Program-made: the position numbers and the translations under genes
Origin: DTU089 sp964421815
GTDB taxonomy: Bacteria > Bacillota > Clostridia > Oscillospirales > Acutalibacteraceae
Reading direction: 5' to 3'
DNA: 64,000 nucleotides
Assembly (NCBI GenBank): GCA_964421815.1
Contig: CAYQYT010000005.1
Span: forward strand, 1 to 64,000
In this document: piece by piece, positions 49,612-58,623 of the stretch
How positions within the stretch are numbered: the first letter of the stretch is position 1
Layout of the letters: the number at the start of each line of letters is the position of its first letter
Notes under the pieces: generated by a model
The model's input: the letters and a program-made list of their open reading frames with translations, nothing else
Databases searched by the model: none
What the model was told of the DNA's origin: nothing

Positions 49612-50343
49612 GTGGTTCTAAAGGTATTATTTTGCTTGTGTTTAGTGGTGGAACTTTTTTGCGTGCCCTGGTATCTAAAGGCTCTATGGCCCGAAAAATG
49701 CAGAAAATCCCTTGTATTAAAAATGGTTTGTGCCACAATGTTTGTGAGCATTTGCGTCCTGTCAATGTTTATTGCGGACAACTTTTCAAGGTACGCAATA
49801 ACAATGCTTGTGGGTTTTGTTTTCGGTTGGATCGGGGACTATTTCCTGCACGCAAAGCCAAGCAATGCCTATTTTGTTACAGGGTTTATAAGTTTTTTAA
49901 TCGGACATATAATCTACATTGTTGCCTTTGTGAAAGCAACTCCGGTCATTGCACCGGATTATAAACTCTTTAACGGAATTGAAATTGCGGTAATTGTCGG
50001 CATTGTGGCAGTTTTGATGGTAACCGGTGAAATTATAAAGATAAAATATTCCCCGTCCTTTATCAAAGTAGCCGTAATAGTATATTTACTTGCCATCACT
50101 TCCATGGTGGCGAGAGCATCCATGCTTGGTTATTCCTACTACAAAACAGATGCAGAATTGGGTATCGTTGCATTATTGCTTTTAAGTATCGGTTCAACTT
50201 CCTTTCTACTTTCCGACATTACTTTGGGAATTATTATTTTCGGGGGACAAAAGAAGAGTTATCCCCTCAAAATTTTCAATATACTCACGTATTTTTGGGG
50301 ACAGGTTATGCTTGCCTCGTCAGTTTTGTTCATAAATGCATAA
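49612..50343 (+). CDS. YhhN family membrane protein (lysoplasmalogenase-like)
   Basis: The 243-residue protein has about eight membrane helices and matches YhhN/TMEM86: MLVGFVFGWIGDYFLHAKPSN with the conserved GDxxL motif, FLIGHIIYIVAFVKA and LLLSIGSTSFLLSDITLGI. The animal homologue TMEM86B cleaves lysoplasmalogen; several anaerobic Clostridia make plasmalogens, so this role is plausible but inferred. The start is GTG 49612 behind GGAGGGG. Confidence 0.8.
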   Translation: MVLKVLFCLCLVVELFCVPWYLKALWPEKCRKSLVLKMVCATMFVSICVLSMFIADNFSRYAITMLVGFVFGWIGDYFLHAKPSNAYFVTGFISFLIGHIIYIVAFVKATPVIAPDYKLFNGIEIAVIVGIVAVLMVTGEIIKIKYSPSFIKVAVIVYLLAITSMVARASMLGYSYYKTDAELGIVALLLLSIGSTSFLLSDITLGIIIFGGQKKSYPLKIFNILTYFWGQVMLASSVLFINA

Positions 50344-50348
50344 GGTAG

Positions 50349-51536
50349 ATGTTTCAGATGTTTAATGAAATTTTCAACAGAAAAAACAGCGGCTCATATA
50401 AATGGGATACAACGGTGCCCGAGGGCTTGATTGAAAGGGGGGCATATCCGCTTTCCGTTGCGGATATGGAATTTCAGGCACCCGTGGAGGTAAGAGAAGC
50501 AGTCAAAGAATACGGTGAAAAAGGCTTTTTCTGTTATACGGACAGTGATGAAGAATATCGCGACTGCGTCCGTGAATTTATGTTCCGCCGTCACAATTTC
50601 AAAATAGAAAACGATTGGATTGTATGCGTTGGCGGAGTTGTTTTTGCCATAAATACCGCCATTCGCGCCTTTACGAATAAAGGGGACAAGGTTATAATTC
50701 AATCCCCCGTGTATTACCCCTTTTCAAATTCCATTATCAATAACGGCAGAGTTGTGGCGGACAATCCACTTGTTCGTGACGGCAACAGTTACAAAATGAA
50801 TTTTGAAGAACTTGAAATAATTGCAAAACAACCCGATGTAAAACTTATGCTTTTGTGTAGCCCTCACAATCCCGTGGGTAGAGTCTGGACAATGGAAGAA
50901 CTTAAAAGGGTGGGAGAAATCTGCCTTAAAAATGACGTTGTTCTTGTAAGTGACGAAATACATTTCGACCTTGTAAGAAAGGGTGTTGAGCATACGGTCA
51001 TCAACAATGTTGATAAAGCCATTGCCGAAAATACGGTGATATGCACCGCCGTCAGCAAAACTTTTAACCTTGCGGGATTGGGTACTTCAAATATCATAAT
51101 TGCCAATTACGAATTGCGCGAAAAGTTCCGGAAACAACTTGGGGCAGACGGTTACAGCTGTATCAACTGTGTTTCCCGACCCGCCACCATTGCCGCCTAT
51201 ACAAAATGCGATTATTGGATTGATGCGGTCAACGACTATATTGATGAAAATATAAAGCTGGTTGAGAATATTTTAAAGGATGTTCCCGTAATTAAAATTT
51301 GCGACTGTCGGGGTACATATTTAATGTGGCTTGATATGAGCGCTTTGGGAATGAGCGACGAGGAACTTGATTTGTTTTTGCAGAATGAATGTAATATAAT
51401 TCAGGACCCGGGTTATTGGTTCGGTGAGGGGGGCAAGGGCTTCGCAAGGCTCAATGTTGCCTGTCCCCGAAGTATTCTTGAAAAATGTATAAATGAATTA
51501 AAAAAACAAGTGATAAAAAGGGTGAGCGGAAAATGA
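50349..51536 (+). CDS. MalY/PatB family aminotransferase or cystathionine beta-lyase
   Basis: The 395-residue fold-type I PLP enzyme is of the MalY/PatB type: RKNSGSYKWD near the N-terminus, PLSVADMEFQAPVEV, CVGGVVFAINTAIRAF, LLCSPHNPVGRVW, SDEIHFDLV and the PLP-Lys in TAVSKTFNLAGLGTSNIII. Such enzymes cleave cystathionine or cysteine, and some are aminotransferases. ATG 50349 is close to AAGG; ATG 50358 is a possible alternative. It overlaps the next gene (ATGA). Confidence 0.87.
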   Translation: MFQMFNEIFNRKNSGSYKWDTTVPEGLIERGAYPLSVADMEFQAPVEVREAVKEYGEKGFFCYTDSDEEYRDCVREFMFRRHNFKIENDWIVCVGGVVFAINTAIRAFTNKGDKVIIQSPVYYPFSNSIINNGRVVADNPLVRDGNSYKMNFEELEIIAKQPDVKLMLLCSPHNPVGRVWTMEELKRVGEICLKNDVVLVSDEIHFDLVRKGVEHTVINNVDKAIAENTVICTAVSKTFNLAGLGTSNIIIANYELREKFRKQLGADGYSCINCVSRPATIAAYTKCDYWIDAVNDYIDENIKLVENILKDVPVIKICDCRGTYLMWLDMSALGMSDEELDLFLQNECNIIQDPGYWFGEGGKGFARLNVACPRSILEKCINELKKQVIKRVSGK

Positions 51537-51910
51537 AAAAATTACTTTCTATGATTGTTATTGTATGCGTTTTAACGGGTGTTTGCACCATGACCGCTTT
51601 TGCACAGACCACCCAAGCCTCCACGGATGTTGATGCCACTGAAAAAGGTGCAACGACTGAAACTACCGAATTTGTTCTTGAAATTGATGTGAATGAAAGA
51701 TACACCGATATTTTTGACGATACGGACGGCACCGAAACAGAAGAAACCAATGAAGAAAAAGGAACCGGTAAGACGGTGTATATCGCAATCCTCTGTGCGG
51801 CTTTGGTAGTGTCCGTGGTAATTCTTGCGGTTTCTTTGAAACGCGTACCCAAAGAGGAAGATATTGACATTTCCGGTCAGAATAAAATCAGAAAAGACAA
51901 AGAGGAATAA
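51533..51910 (+). CDS. Small secreted/membrane protein, unknown function
   Basis: The 125-residue product has a signal peptide (MKKLLSMIVIVCVLTGVC to FAQ), an acidic Thr/Glu-rich segment of about 50 residues, a C-terminal membrane helix (VYIAILCAALVVSVVILAVS) and a short charged tail. No family is recognised. It starts inside the stop of the MalY gene and is followed by ttcA nine bases later. Confidence 0.65.
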   Translation: MKKLLSMIVIVCVLTGVCTMTAFAQTTQASTDVDATEKGATTETTEFVLEIDVNERYTDIFDDTDGTETEETNEEKGTGKTVYIAILCAALVVSVVILAVSLKRVPKEEDIDISGQNKIRKDKEE

Positions 51911-51918
51911 GCATATCC

Positions 51919-52635
51919 ATGAGAAAGATTTTAAGCAGAACAAGGGCGGCAGTTGACGATTACAAAATGATTCAATCGGGGGACAAAATTGCGGTAGGTG
52001 TTTCGGGAGGAAAGGACTCCGTAATGCTTTTGAAAGCCCTTTGCGATTTGAAACGATTTTATCCCGAAAATTTTGAAATCGTGGCAATAACCCTTGATAT
52101 GCGTTTTGATAATCAGGACGGGGATTTTTCTTCAATTCAGAAGTTCTGTGAGGATAATAATGTTGAGTATGTAATTAAAAAAACGGATTTATACGAAATC
52201 GTTTTCAATATAAGAAAAGAGGAGTCACCCTGTTCCCTCTGTTCAAAAATGCGTAGGGGAATTCTCCACGATACCGCAAAGGAACTCGGATGTAACAAAA
52301 TTGCCCTCGGACACCATCTTGACGACGCGGCGGAGACATTTATGATGAATTTGCTCATTGAAAGCCGTATCGGGTGTTTTGCCCCTGTAACATACCTTTC
52401 AAGGCGTGATATCACCATGATACGCCCCCTTGTATATGTTCGTGAAAGTGCTGTGGAACAGGCTGTGGAACGGCTTAATTTGCCCGTTATAGAAAGCAAA
52501 TGCCCTGCCAATGAGAAAACAAAGCGTGAGGATGCAAAAGTGCTTTTGAGAAAACTTTCAGAAGAATACGGTGATGTGCCCGAGCGAATTATCGGCGCAA
52601 TGCAAAGGGCAGAAATAGACAGATGGGAAATATAA
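51919..52635 (+). CDS. ttcA: TtcA family tRNA 2-thiocytidine synthetase-like PP-loop protein
   Basis: The 238-residue protein has the PP-loop VGVSGGKDSVMLLKALC, the CSLCSKMRRGILHDTAKELGCNKIALGHHLDDAAETFMMNL block and a third Cys in ESKCPAN, as in TtcA, which thiolates C32 of tRNAs using a [4Fe-4S] cluster. The length fits the Firmicutes TtcA-like branch, which is somewhat shorter than the Escherichia coli enzyme. It is last in the YhhN-MalY-small protein-ttcA unit. Exact tRNA target is not shown. Confidence 0.88.
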   Translation: MRKILSRTRAAVDDYKMIQSGDKIAVGVSGGKDSVMLLKALCDLKRFYPENFEIVAITLDMRFDNQDGDFSSIQKFCEDNNVEYVIKKTDLYEIVFNIRKEESPCSLCSKMRRGILHDTAKELGCNKIALGHHLDDAAETFMMNLLIESRIGCFAPVTYLSRRDITMIRPLVYVRESAVEQAVERLNLPVIESKCPANEKTKREDAKVLLRKLSEEYGDVPERIIGAMQRAEIDRWEI

Positions 52636-52691
52636 GTAGGAAGTAATAGTTAAGAGTTAAGAAGTAAGAGGTAGATTTTAAGTGAAAAAGT

Positions 52692-52735
52692 TTCGGCGGT
52701 TCCGACCTTGTGGGGGTGGAACCGCCGAATTTTTT
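52692..52735. terminator. Bidirectional terminator between ttcA and htrA
   Basis: TTCGGCGGTTCC (52692-52703) pairs perfectly with GGAACCGCCGAA (52718-52729), followed by TTTTTT on the plus strand and preceded by AAAAAG for the minus strand. Confidence 0.85.
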
Positions 52736-52778
52736 AAATATGCTATTGTTAATACTGAGTGCTGCTTAACGCAAATCC

Positions 52779-54338
52779 TTAATAGCCGAAACCGCCGCCG
52801 AAATAACTGCTGAAAGGATTTGTTGTTTCTTCTTGCTGAACTATGGCGTTTTCGCCCTTGTCCTCGACTAATTTGATTTTTGCATCAAATTTTGTGCTGA
52901 CGGAACCCGAGTTGTTAAGTCTGCAAACAGAGACTGTAAGTGTGTCACCAACATTGCTGCTTTCTATAGCTTCAAGGAGTATATCCGTCGTGTCCAAAGA
53001 TTGACCGTTTACAGCTGTGATTATATCACCGACTTTGATGCCTTGATTTTGTAAATCGCTGGTTTCTGTTATGGAAGCTATAACAATTGAACCATAGGGA
53101 ATATTGTTTTTCCATGCAATTGCGGAGTAGGTGTAGTCGCTTGCAACACTGTAATAGGTAATTCCAAGCATGGGTCTGTTTGTAACATAGCCGTTGGCTA
53201 CAATATCGTTATAAATCTCCAACATTGTATTGGAGGGAACAGCGAAGCCCATACCTTCATAATCCGTTGAAGAAATTTTTGAAGAATTAAGACCGATAAC
53301 CTGACCGTATTCGTTGAGAAGTGCACCACCGGAGTTACCGGGATTTATAGCAGCATTATGCTGAATACAGGGAAGGTCATAAGCACTTGTGCTTGATGCC
53401 ACAGGTCTGTCTATGGCACTTATGATACCGTTTGTAAATGAGCCGAAGAAAACTGTTCCTCCGGGATTTCCGATAGCATAAACCTTTTGACCCACAGTAA
53501 GCTTATCAGAGTTGCCGAAAGTTGCGGCAGTAAAGCCGGTTTTGTTGACTTTAAGGACACCGATATCGGTTTTTGTATCGTAGCCCACAATTTCTGCTTC
53601 AAATTCCGTTTCGTCGCTGAACTGAATCTGTACGCTGACGCCCTTATCGGAAATTACATGGGCGGCGGTAAGAATGTAAGTGCTTGCTTTCTTGTCATCC
53701 TCGCCGACAATTATACCGGAGCCTTCACCCACTTTTTGATTTTGAGAATATACAATAACACCAACATTGATTTCTTTTGCTACATCATAAATCTGTTCGG
53801 GTGTCATAGCACCGTCACCTGAATATTCGGAGAAAGAAAGGGGAGAATCCTCAACATTTGCCTCAGCACCGGAACCGGAACCGGAACCGTTGCCTTTGCT
53901 GTCGCCGCTACCGTTACCTGAATTTTGCTCGGTTTTAACAGTATTGTCGTTGTTACCAGTAACTGTCAGACCTATGGCAACGGAGGCGATTACAATGCAA
54001 ACACAAATCAATGCCACAAAGAGATTTCTGCCCGCATTCTTCTTTTTTGGGGGCTTGTTAGGAGAAATGTATGCCCTTTGGGTATATGGGGGAGTACCGT
54101 ATTGTGAAGTATTTGTATTGTAGGACTGTTGAGTGTAATGGGTTTGAGTATATTGACTTTGCCCGTACTGTCCCTGCTGATTATAGGGGGCGTTGTAGGG
54201 AGCGGAATATTGAGTATTCCCCGTGGGAGAATTATCAGTAGGTGTATTATCCGTTGGTGCAGTATTCTGCTGTGTCGGGGGTGTTTGAGGTGTTGTATCA
54301 CCGCCGTAAACATTATTTGAATTGAAATTATCGTCCAT
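52779..54338 (-). CDS. HtrA/DegP-like trypsin-type protease with PDZ domain
   Basis: The 519-residue protein is a membrane-anchored S1C protease. Its cytoplasmic N-terminus of about 90 residues is rich in Gln, Asn, Thr, Pro and Tyr; a membrane helix (LFVALICVCIVIASVAIGLT) follows, then a Gly/Ser linker. The triad is visible: His in LTAAHVIS, Asp in TKTDIGVLKV and Ser in INPGNSGGALLN. One PDZ domain follows (LQNQGIKVGDIITAVNGQ). The C-terminus is Gly-rich (YFGGGFGY). It follows the histidine kinase gene by 23 bases, forming a regulator-kinase-protease operon. Confidence 0.93.
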   Translation of the reverse strand: MDDNFNSNNVYGGDTTPQTPPTQQNTAPTDNTPTDNSPTGNTQYSAPYNAPYNQQGQYGQSQYTQTHYTQQSYNTNTSQYGTPPYTQRAYISPNKPPKKKNAGRNLFVALICVCIVIASVAIGLTVTGNNDNTVKTEQNSGNGSGDSKGNGSGSGSGAEANVEDSPLSFSEYSGDGAMTPEQIYDVAKEINVGVIVYSQNQKVGEGSGIIVGEDDKKASTYILTAAHVISDKGVSVQIQFSDETEFEAEIVGYDTKTDIGVLKVNKTGFTAATFGNSDKLTVGQKVYAIGNPGGTVFFGSFTNGIISAIDRPVASSTSAYDLPCIQHNAAINPGNSGGALLNEYGQVIGLNSSKISSTDYEGMGFAVPSNTMLEIYNDIVANGYVTNRPMLGITYYSVASDYTYSAIAWKNNIPYGSIVIASITETSDLQNQGIKVGDIITAVNGQSLDTTDILLEAIESSNVGDTLTVSVCRLNNSGSVSTKFDAKIKLVEDKGENAIVQQEETTNPFSSYFGGGFGY

Positions 54339-54361
54339 ATATATTCCTCCGATATGAAATA

Positions 54362-55837
54362 TTATTTCGGCAATTTTACCGTAAATCTTGTATATGTGTC
54401 GGGTTCGCTTTCAACTGTTATAGTTCCACCGTGTAGGTCAACTATACTTTTCACAAGGAAGAGTCCCAGTCCTGTACTTTTAACATCGGTGCTACGTGAT
54501 TGGTCAACTTTGTAAAACCTTTCAAAAACTTTTCCGATATCTTTCTTGGGAATACCTTTTCCGCTGTTAGTTACAGAGAAATACGCGAATCGTTTGTCAG
54601 AAGCTGTGTTTATTAAGATTTTACCGCCCTCATTTGTGAATTTAACGGCATTGTCCACCAAATTGTAAACAACTTGGTCAATCATGGCACTGTCACCGTG
54701 TACGGTAATAGGTTGTAATTCCTCAAAGCCCTCAACTTCAATATTCTTTTGGGAAGCCAACTGCTCGAAGCCCAGGAAGGTTGAAACAAGCTTTCCGGAA
54801 ATATCGAACTGTTCAATATTCAAATCAACGTTTCCCGTTTCAATTTTTGAAATGTTAAGCATCATTGTAACCATTTTTGACAAACGGTTGATTTCCGAAG
54901 AAACAATCTCTAAATAGTAGTTTTGCTTTTCCGGGGGGATAGTGCCGTCAATAATGCCGTTAATAAAACCGCCGATGGTGGTCATTGGGGTTTTAAATTC
55001 ATGTGAAACGTTGGCAACAAAACTTCTTCGCGAGTTTTCAAGTTGTTCGAGGGAGGTTGCCATTGAATTGAATTTTGTAATAAGTCCTGCTAATTCGTCG
55101 TGGGAATGAAGTTCAGGAACCCTGTATGTGAAGTCCCCCGAGGAATAACAACGGGTTGCATTTTCAAGGTTGCGGATTGGTTTAGCGATTCGTTCCGTCA
55201 TGAAATAAACTGCAATCGTAACAAGAATCAAAGCAAGACCTGCCGCAAACAGAAACATTCTCAGAACATTTCTTAAATTGTTGACCATTGTTCCCTCGAC
55301 GGGGGCGGCAACAACTGCAATGGCGGTGAATTCCTTGTTTATGAAAACGGGCTCCATGGAAACGGAATGGAGACTGTTGTAAAAGGAATCCATTGTAGAA
55401 AACTCCGAAAGGCCACCATTCTTTGCTCTTTGAATATACGCTTTTGACAAGGCGAGACCGCTATGCTTTTCGCAAGCGTTGGTGTTAAGGGAGAACCCGG
55501 AAAGCATTTCCGCACAAACGGCAACTGAGCCGTCCTTATTACAAATAAAGACATCGTACCCTGTGCAATCCGACATAAGTTCAAGAGAATTTAAAAGAAC
55601 GAGTGCTGAACCCTCGGGATTACGACTAATTGTGGATGACTCCACAAGTTCTACCATTGTTGTGGATATTTCTTTTGCATAGCGAGAGGTGTTATCTCGG
55701 TTTTGAGTTTTGTAAAAGCCGGTAACAAAAATCATCAGCGCCAGACCGATTATAAAAAAACTTATAAGTACGATTGCGGAAAAAATGAAAAAATATTTAA
55801 AGAAAAATGCACCTTTTTTTGAATGTATGTGTGCCAT
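54362..55837 (-). CDS. Sensor histidine kinase
   Basis: The 491-residue protein has two membrane helices (residues about 12-35 and 185-207) around an extracytoplasmic sensor of about 150 residues, a HAMP segment (ERIAKPIRNLENATRCYSSG), HisKA with the phospho-His in FVANVSHEFKTPMTTIGGF, and the ATPase domain with N-box QVVYNLVDNAVKF, GKGIPKKD and STGLGLFLVKSIVDLHGG. It pairs with the response regulator 14 bases upstream. It resembles VicK/ResE-type kinases. The signal is unknown; the neighbour HtrA suggests envelope stress. Confidence 0.93.
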   Translation of the reverse strand: MAHIHSKKGAFFFKYFFIFSAIVLISFFIIGLALMIFVTGFYKTQNRDNTSRYAKEISTTMVELVESSTISRNPEGSALVLLNSLELMSDCTGYDVFICNKDGSVAVCAEMLSGFSLNTNACEKHSGLALSKAYIQRAKNGGLSEFSTMDSFYNSLHSVSMEPVFINKEFTAIAVVAAPVEGTMVNNLRNVLRMFLFAAGLALILVTIAVYFMTERIAKPIRNLENATRCYSSGDFTYRVPELHSHDELAGLITKFNSMATSLEQLENSRRSFVANVSHEFKTPMTTIGGFINGIIDGTIPPEKQNYYLEIVSSEINRLSKMVTMMLNISKIETGNVDLNIEQFDISGKLVSTFLGFEQLASQKNIEVEGFEELQPITVHGDSAMIDQVVYNLVDNAVKFTNEGGKILINTASDKRFAYFSVTNSGKGIPKKDIGKVFERFYKVDQSRSTDVKSTGLGLFLVKSIVDLHGGTITVESEPDTYTRFTVKLPK

Positions 55838-55851
55838 TATATCACCGCAAA

Positions 55852-56544
55852 TTATTTTGTTTCAAATTTGTAGCCAACACCCCAAACGGTTTTAAGCTCC
55901 CATTTGTCAGAAACACCTTCAAGCTTTTCTCTGAGGCGTTTAACATGTACGTCAACAGTTCTTGAATCGCCGTAGTATTCAAAGCCCCATACCTCGTCAA
56001 GAAGTTGGTCCCGAGTATAAACTCTGTTGGGGTTGCTTGCAAGGTGGTAAATAAGTTCAAGTTCCTTGGGGGGAGTTTCCACTGTTTTTCCGTCAACTTT
56101 CAACTCATAATTTGTAAGGTTAATGGAAAGTTTATCGTAAGAAACTTCTTTGAGAGAATCCGCAGAGGGAGTCTGGGTGGCAGAACGGCGAAGCACCGCC
56201 TTAACACGTGCAATAACCTCTTTTGTTTCAAATGGTTTTGTTATATAGTCGTCAGCTCCAAGTTCAAGCCCCAAAACTTTGTCAAAGGTTTCGCCCTTTG
56301 CTGTAAGCATGATAATGGGTGTTTGAGAGGATTTTCTGATTTCTCTGCAAATTTGCCATCCATCCATACCGGGCAGCATTATATCAAGCAGTACAAGGTC
56401 GGGTTTGAGTGCCTCAAAGGCAGTTAATGCCGCCGCACCGTCTGTTACGATATCGGCATGGAAACCGTCTTTCTCTAAATAGAGTCTTAACAGTTCGCAA
56501 ATGTTGTTGTCATCATCGACGATAAGAATTTTTTCATTGGACAT
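55852..56544 (-). CDS. OmpR-family response regulator
   Basis: The 230-residue protein has a receiver domain (acidic pocket VDDD, phospho-Asp in DLVLLDIMLPG, Thr in IIMLTAKG, Lys in DYITKPF) and a C-terminal winged helix DNA-binding domain (SRTVDVHVKRLREKL, TVWGVGYKFE). It starts the minus-strand operon regulator-kinase-HtrA, which probably is under its own control. Confidence 0.94.
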   Translation of the reverse strand: MSNEKILIVDDDNNICELLRLYLEKDGFHADIVTDGAAALTAFEALKPDLVLLDIMLPGMDGWQICREIRKSSQTPIIMLTAKGETFDKVLGLELGADDYITKPFETKEVIARVKAVLRRSATQTPSADSLKEVSYDKLSINLTNYELKVDGKTVETPPKELELIYHLASNPNRVYTRDQLLDEVWGFEYYGDSRTVDVHVKRLREKLEGVSDKWELKTVWGVGYKFETK

Positions 56545-56645
56545 ATAAATTCCTCCTTCTGAAATCTATCTTATGGAAAATATTATATACTATTCAAATG
56601 CAGAAGTTATGAACAATTTTTAAAATAAAATAGTTTTTATTAAAA

Positions 56646-56686
56646 ACAATGACAGAATACTAAACGTGTAAGTAGTCTGTCATTGT
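56646..56686 (-). terminator. Terminator after the 619-residue membrane protein gene
   Basis: ACAATGACAGA and TCTGTCATTGT form an 11-base stem with a 19-base loop, followed on the minus strand by TTTTTAATA. Confidence 0.75.
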
Positions 56687-56689
56687 GGC

Positions 56690-58549
56690 TTAGATTTTAT
56701 TCTTTCGTGCTTCTTTGTTTTCTCGCTTTTCTTTTTTTCGTCTTTCTTTTGATTTTCTTGCTCGTATTTTTTTGCTTTCGGCTATTTTACTTTTATTCTT
56801 TTTTGAAACAAATACAGTTACCGCGATACCTATAAGAAGTAGCAGGATACAAACCGCAGAAACTATTGCTGCAATTTTCGGAATATCTTCCTTGCCAAGC
56901 GAATCTGAACCATCAGCAGTTGTGGATTCTGTCGCTTTTTTATTTGTAAGTACCACGGAAACAATACCGTCGTCGTTAAGAACATAACTGTAACCCGCGG
57001 GCAATGTTTCGTAGGTTGAGTCTTTGACAATGTTTCCGTATTGGTCAACAAGTTGTCCCTTTTCGTTAAGAGTTAAAACTGAGTTAAGAACAGGTGACGC
57101 GGCATTATTAAGGTTATTGATTGCATTGTTAATGTCGGGACCCTGTAAATTTCCGTTTTGATCGATTTGGGTATTGTCAATAATATCGGAATTAAGAGTG
57201 GGAATTATGCCCGTAAGATCGCTGTCAGCGGGAGCGGTGCTACCTTGGTAAACATTTACTTTATAAACGGTAGTTTCAACTTTTTTTCCCGCTACATAAC
57301 GGGAAACAATGGTGATTGTTTCCTTTGCTTTTCCGGTCAATTCAACAAGTGCGTAGGCGGCTTTTGCAACATCAACACCGTTAATGGAAACCGATGCACC
57401 CGTTTTGCTGATCGGGTTTGGGTTTACGGAGATATTACTTCTTATGCTGTCAAGATGAATGTCGTATTCGTAAATATCGGAATAAAATTCGTTTTTTAAA
57501 TCGAAACGGTCGGTCTTTTGAAGTACAAGTTTGAAACATTCCTCATAGGTGTATTTGGATTGAGAAATTGTAAGTTTTGCATCCTCATAAGCCATACGCT
57601 GGAGTATGTAATAGGGGGTTGTGCCCTTGCTCAAGGCCTTTTTCAATGCAGTGGGGTCAACAGTAACGGAATACTGTGTTCCCAGCATCGCCGCAAGATA
57701 TTTATGACGGACTTCCTCGGTAGTTGCGGTTTCGGAGTCAATGGCGATACCGGCATTGCGAATTGTCATAATAGCAACGCGGCGGTAAACCTCTTCTCTC
57801 TGAATTGTAGGGATTTCCTTGGGAGAAACGTAACCTTGTGTATATAGAGTCATTAAAGATGTATAATAGATATAATCGTCAAGATTTCCTATGGTTGCGT
57901 TACCGAAAAATTTGAGGAGAAATTCGGTTAATTCGGAATCGTTGCCTGAAAGAGCCATCAAGTATATTACAACGGCTTCTTCCAAAGTGGTACCCCGGGG
58001 AATGGTGAGTTCTTTACCCGTCAAAACGTAGTAAAAGTCGTTTTTCATCATTGCGTAAAGGGCGCTGATCATAAGAAGTTTCTCGGGATCGTTTTCGTCC
58101 TCTTCGGTAACTATAATTCCGTGATTTCTCAACCACTCTGCCTTTGTTTTGTCGCTGACATCCGGGTCGGAAATAACGTTGAGAGCACCGATCTGTTCAA
58201 GAAGATAGAGGTAGGCGGCTCTTTGTGAATCTTCGTCAAGTGTGTACATTTCTATGTATTCTTCAACCTGGGCTTTAAAGTGGGGGGCATCCGTTGTATA
58301 GGGATAACTTGTAACGGGGTGGAGAATTTCCGCGTTCATAAGGCCGCTTGTAGAGAGCATATCCTCTTTAATAACAAGTTGCCTGAGCCAGGAGGGGTCG
58401 TTTTCCTCATATTTGTACTGTGTTTTTACACCGAGGTTTGTAGCGTCAAATACCGGAGCAAAATCTCTTGCGAAAGCGGAGGGACACAGAATTGCAATGT
58501 TGAGCAACAGGCACAACATTGTTACAAAGATTTTTTTCATTTGTTTCAT
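56690..58549 (-). CDS. Large membrane-anchored extracytoplasmic protein, unknown function
   Basis: The 619-residue product (start ATG 58549 after AGGAGAGGG) has a signal peptide (MKQMKKIFVTMLCLLLNIAI ending near FARD), an alpha-helical region to about residue 340 with Trp/Tyr-rich helices, a beta-rich segment with INGVDVAKAAYALVEL that resembles a cadherin-like beta-sandwich, a Asn/Asp-rich linker, a C-terminal helix (AIVSAVCILLLLIGIAVTVF) and a strongly basic cytoplasmic tail with about 40 residues of Lys/Arg/Glu. I know no function. It is transcribed alone beside the regulator-kinase-HtrA operon. Confidence 0.7.
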   Translation of the reverse strand: MKQMKKIFVTMLCLLLNIAILCPSAFARDFAPVFDATNLGVKTQYKYEENDPSWLRQLVIKEDMLSTSGLMNAEILHPVTSYPYTTDAPHFKAQVEEYIEMYTLDEDSQRAAYLYLLEQIGALNVISDPDVSDKTKAEWLRNHGIIVTEEDENDPEKLLMISALYAMMKNDFYYVLTGKELTIPRGTTLEEAVVIYLMALSGNDSELTEFLLKFFGNATIGNLDDYIYYTSLMTLYTQGYVSPKEIPTIQREEVYRRVAIMTIRNAGIAIDSETATTEEVRHKYLAAMLGTQYSVTVDPTALKKALSKGTTPYYILQRMAYEDAKLTISQSKYTYEECFKLVLQKTDRFDLKNEFYSDIYEYDIHLDSIRSNISVNPNPISKTGASVSINGVDVAKAAYALVELTGKAKETITIVSRYVAGKKVETTVYKVNVYQGSTAPADSDLTGIIPTLNSDIIDNTQIDQNGNLQGPDINNAINNLNNAASPVLNSVLTLNEKGQLVDQYGNIVKDSTYETLPAGYSYVLNDDGIVSVVLTNKKATESTTADGSDSLGKEDIPKIAAIVSAVCILLLLIGIAVTVFVSKKNKSKIAESKKIRARKSKERRKKEKRENKEARKNKI

Positions 58550-58623
58550 AAGCCCTCTCCTTTCTAAAAAATTTAACTTTGTCATCATTCAGTATAGCAA
58601 ATAATTCCTTTCAGGTCAATGAA

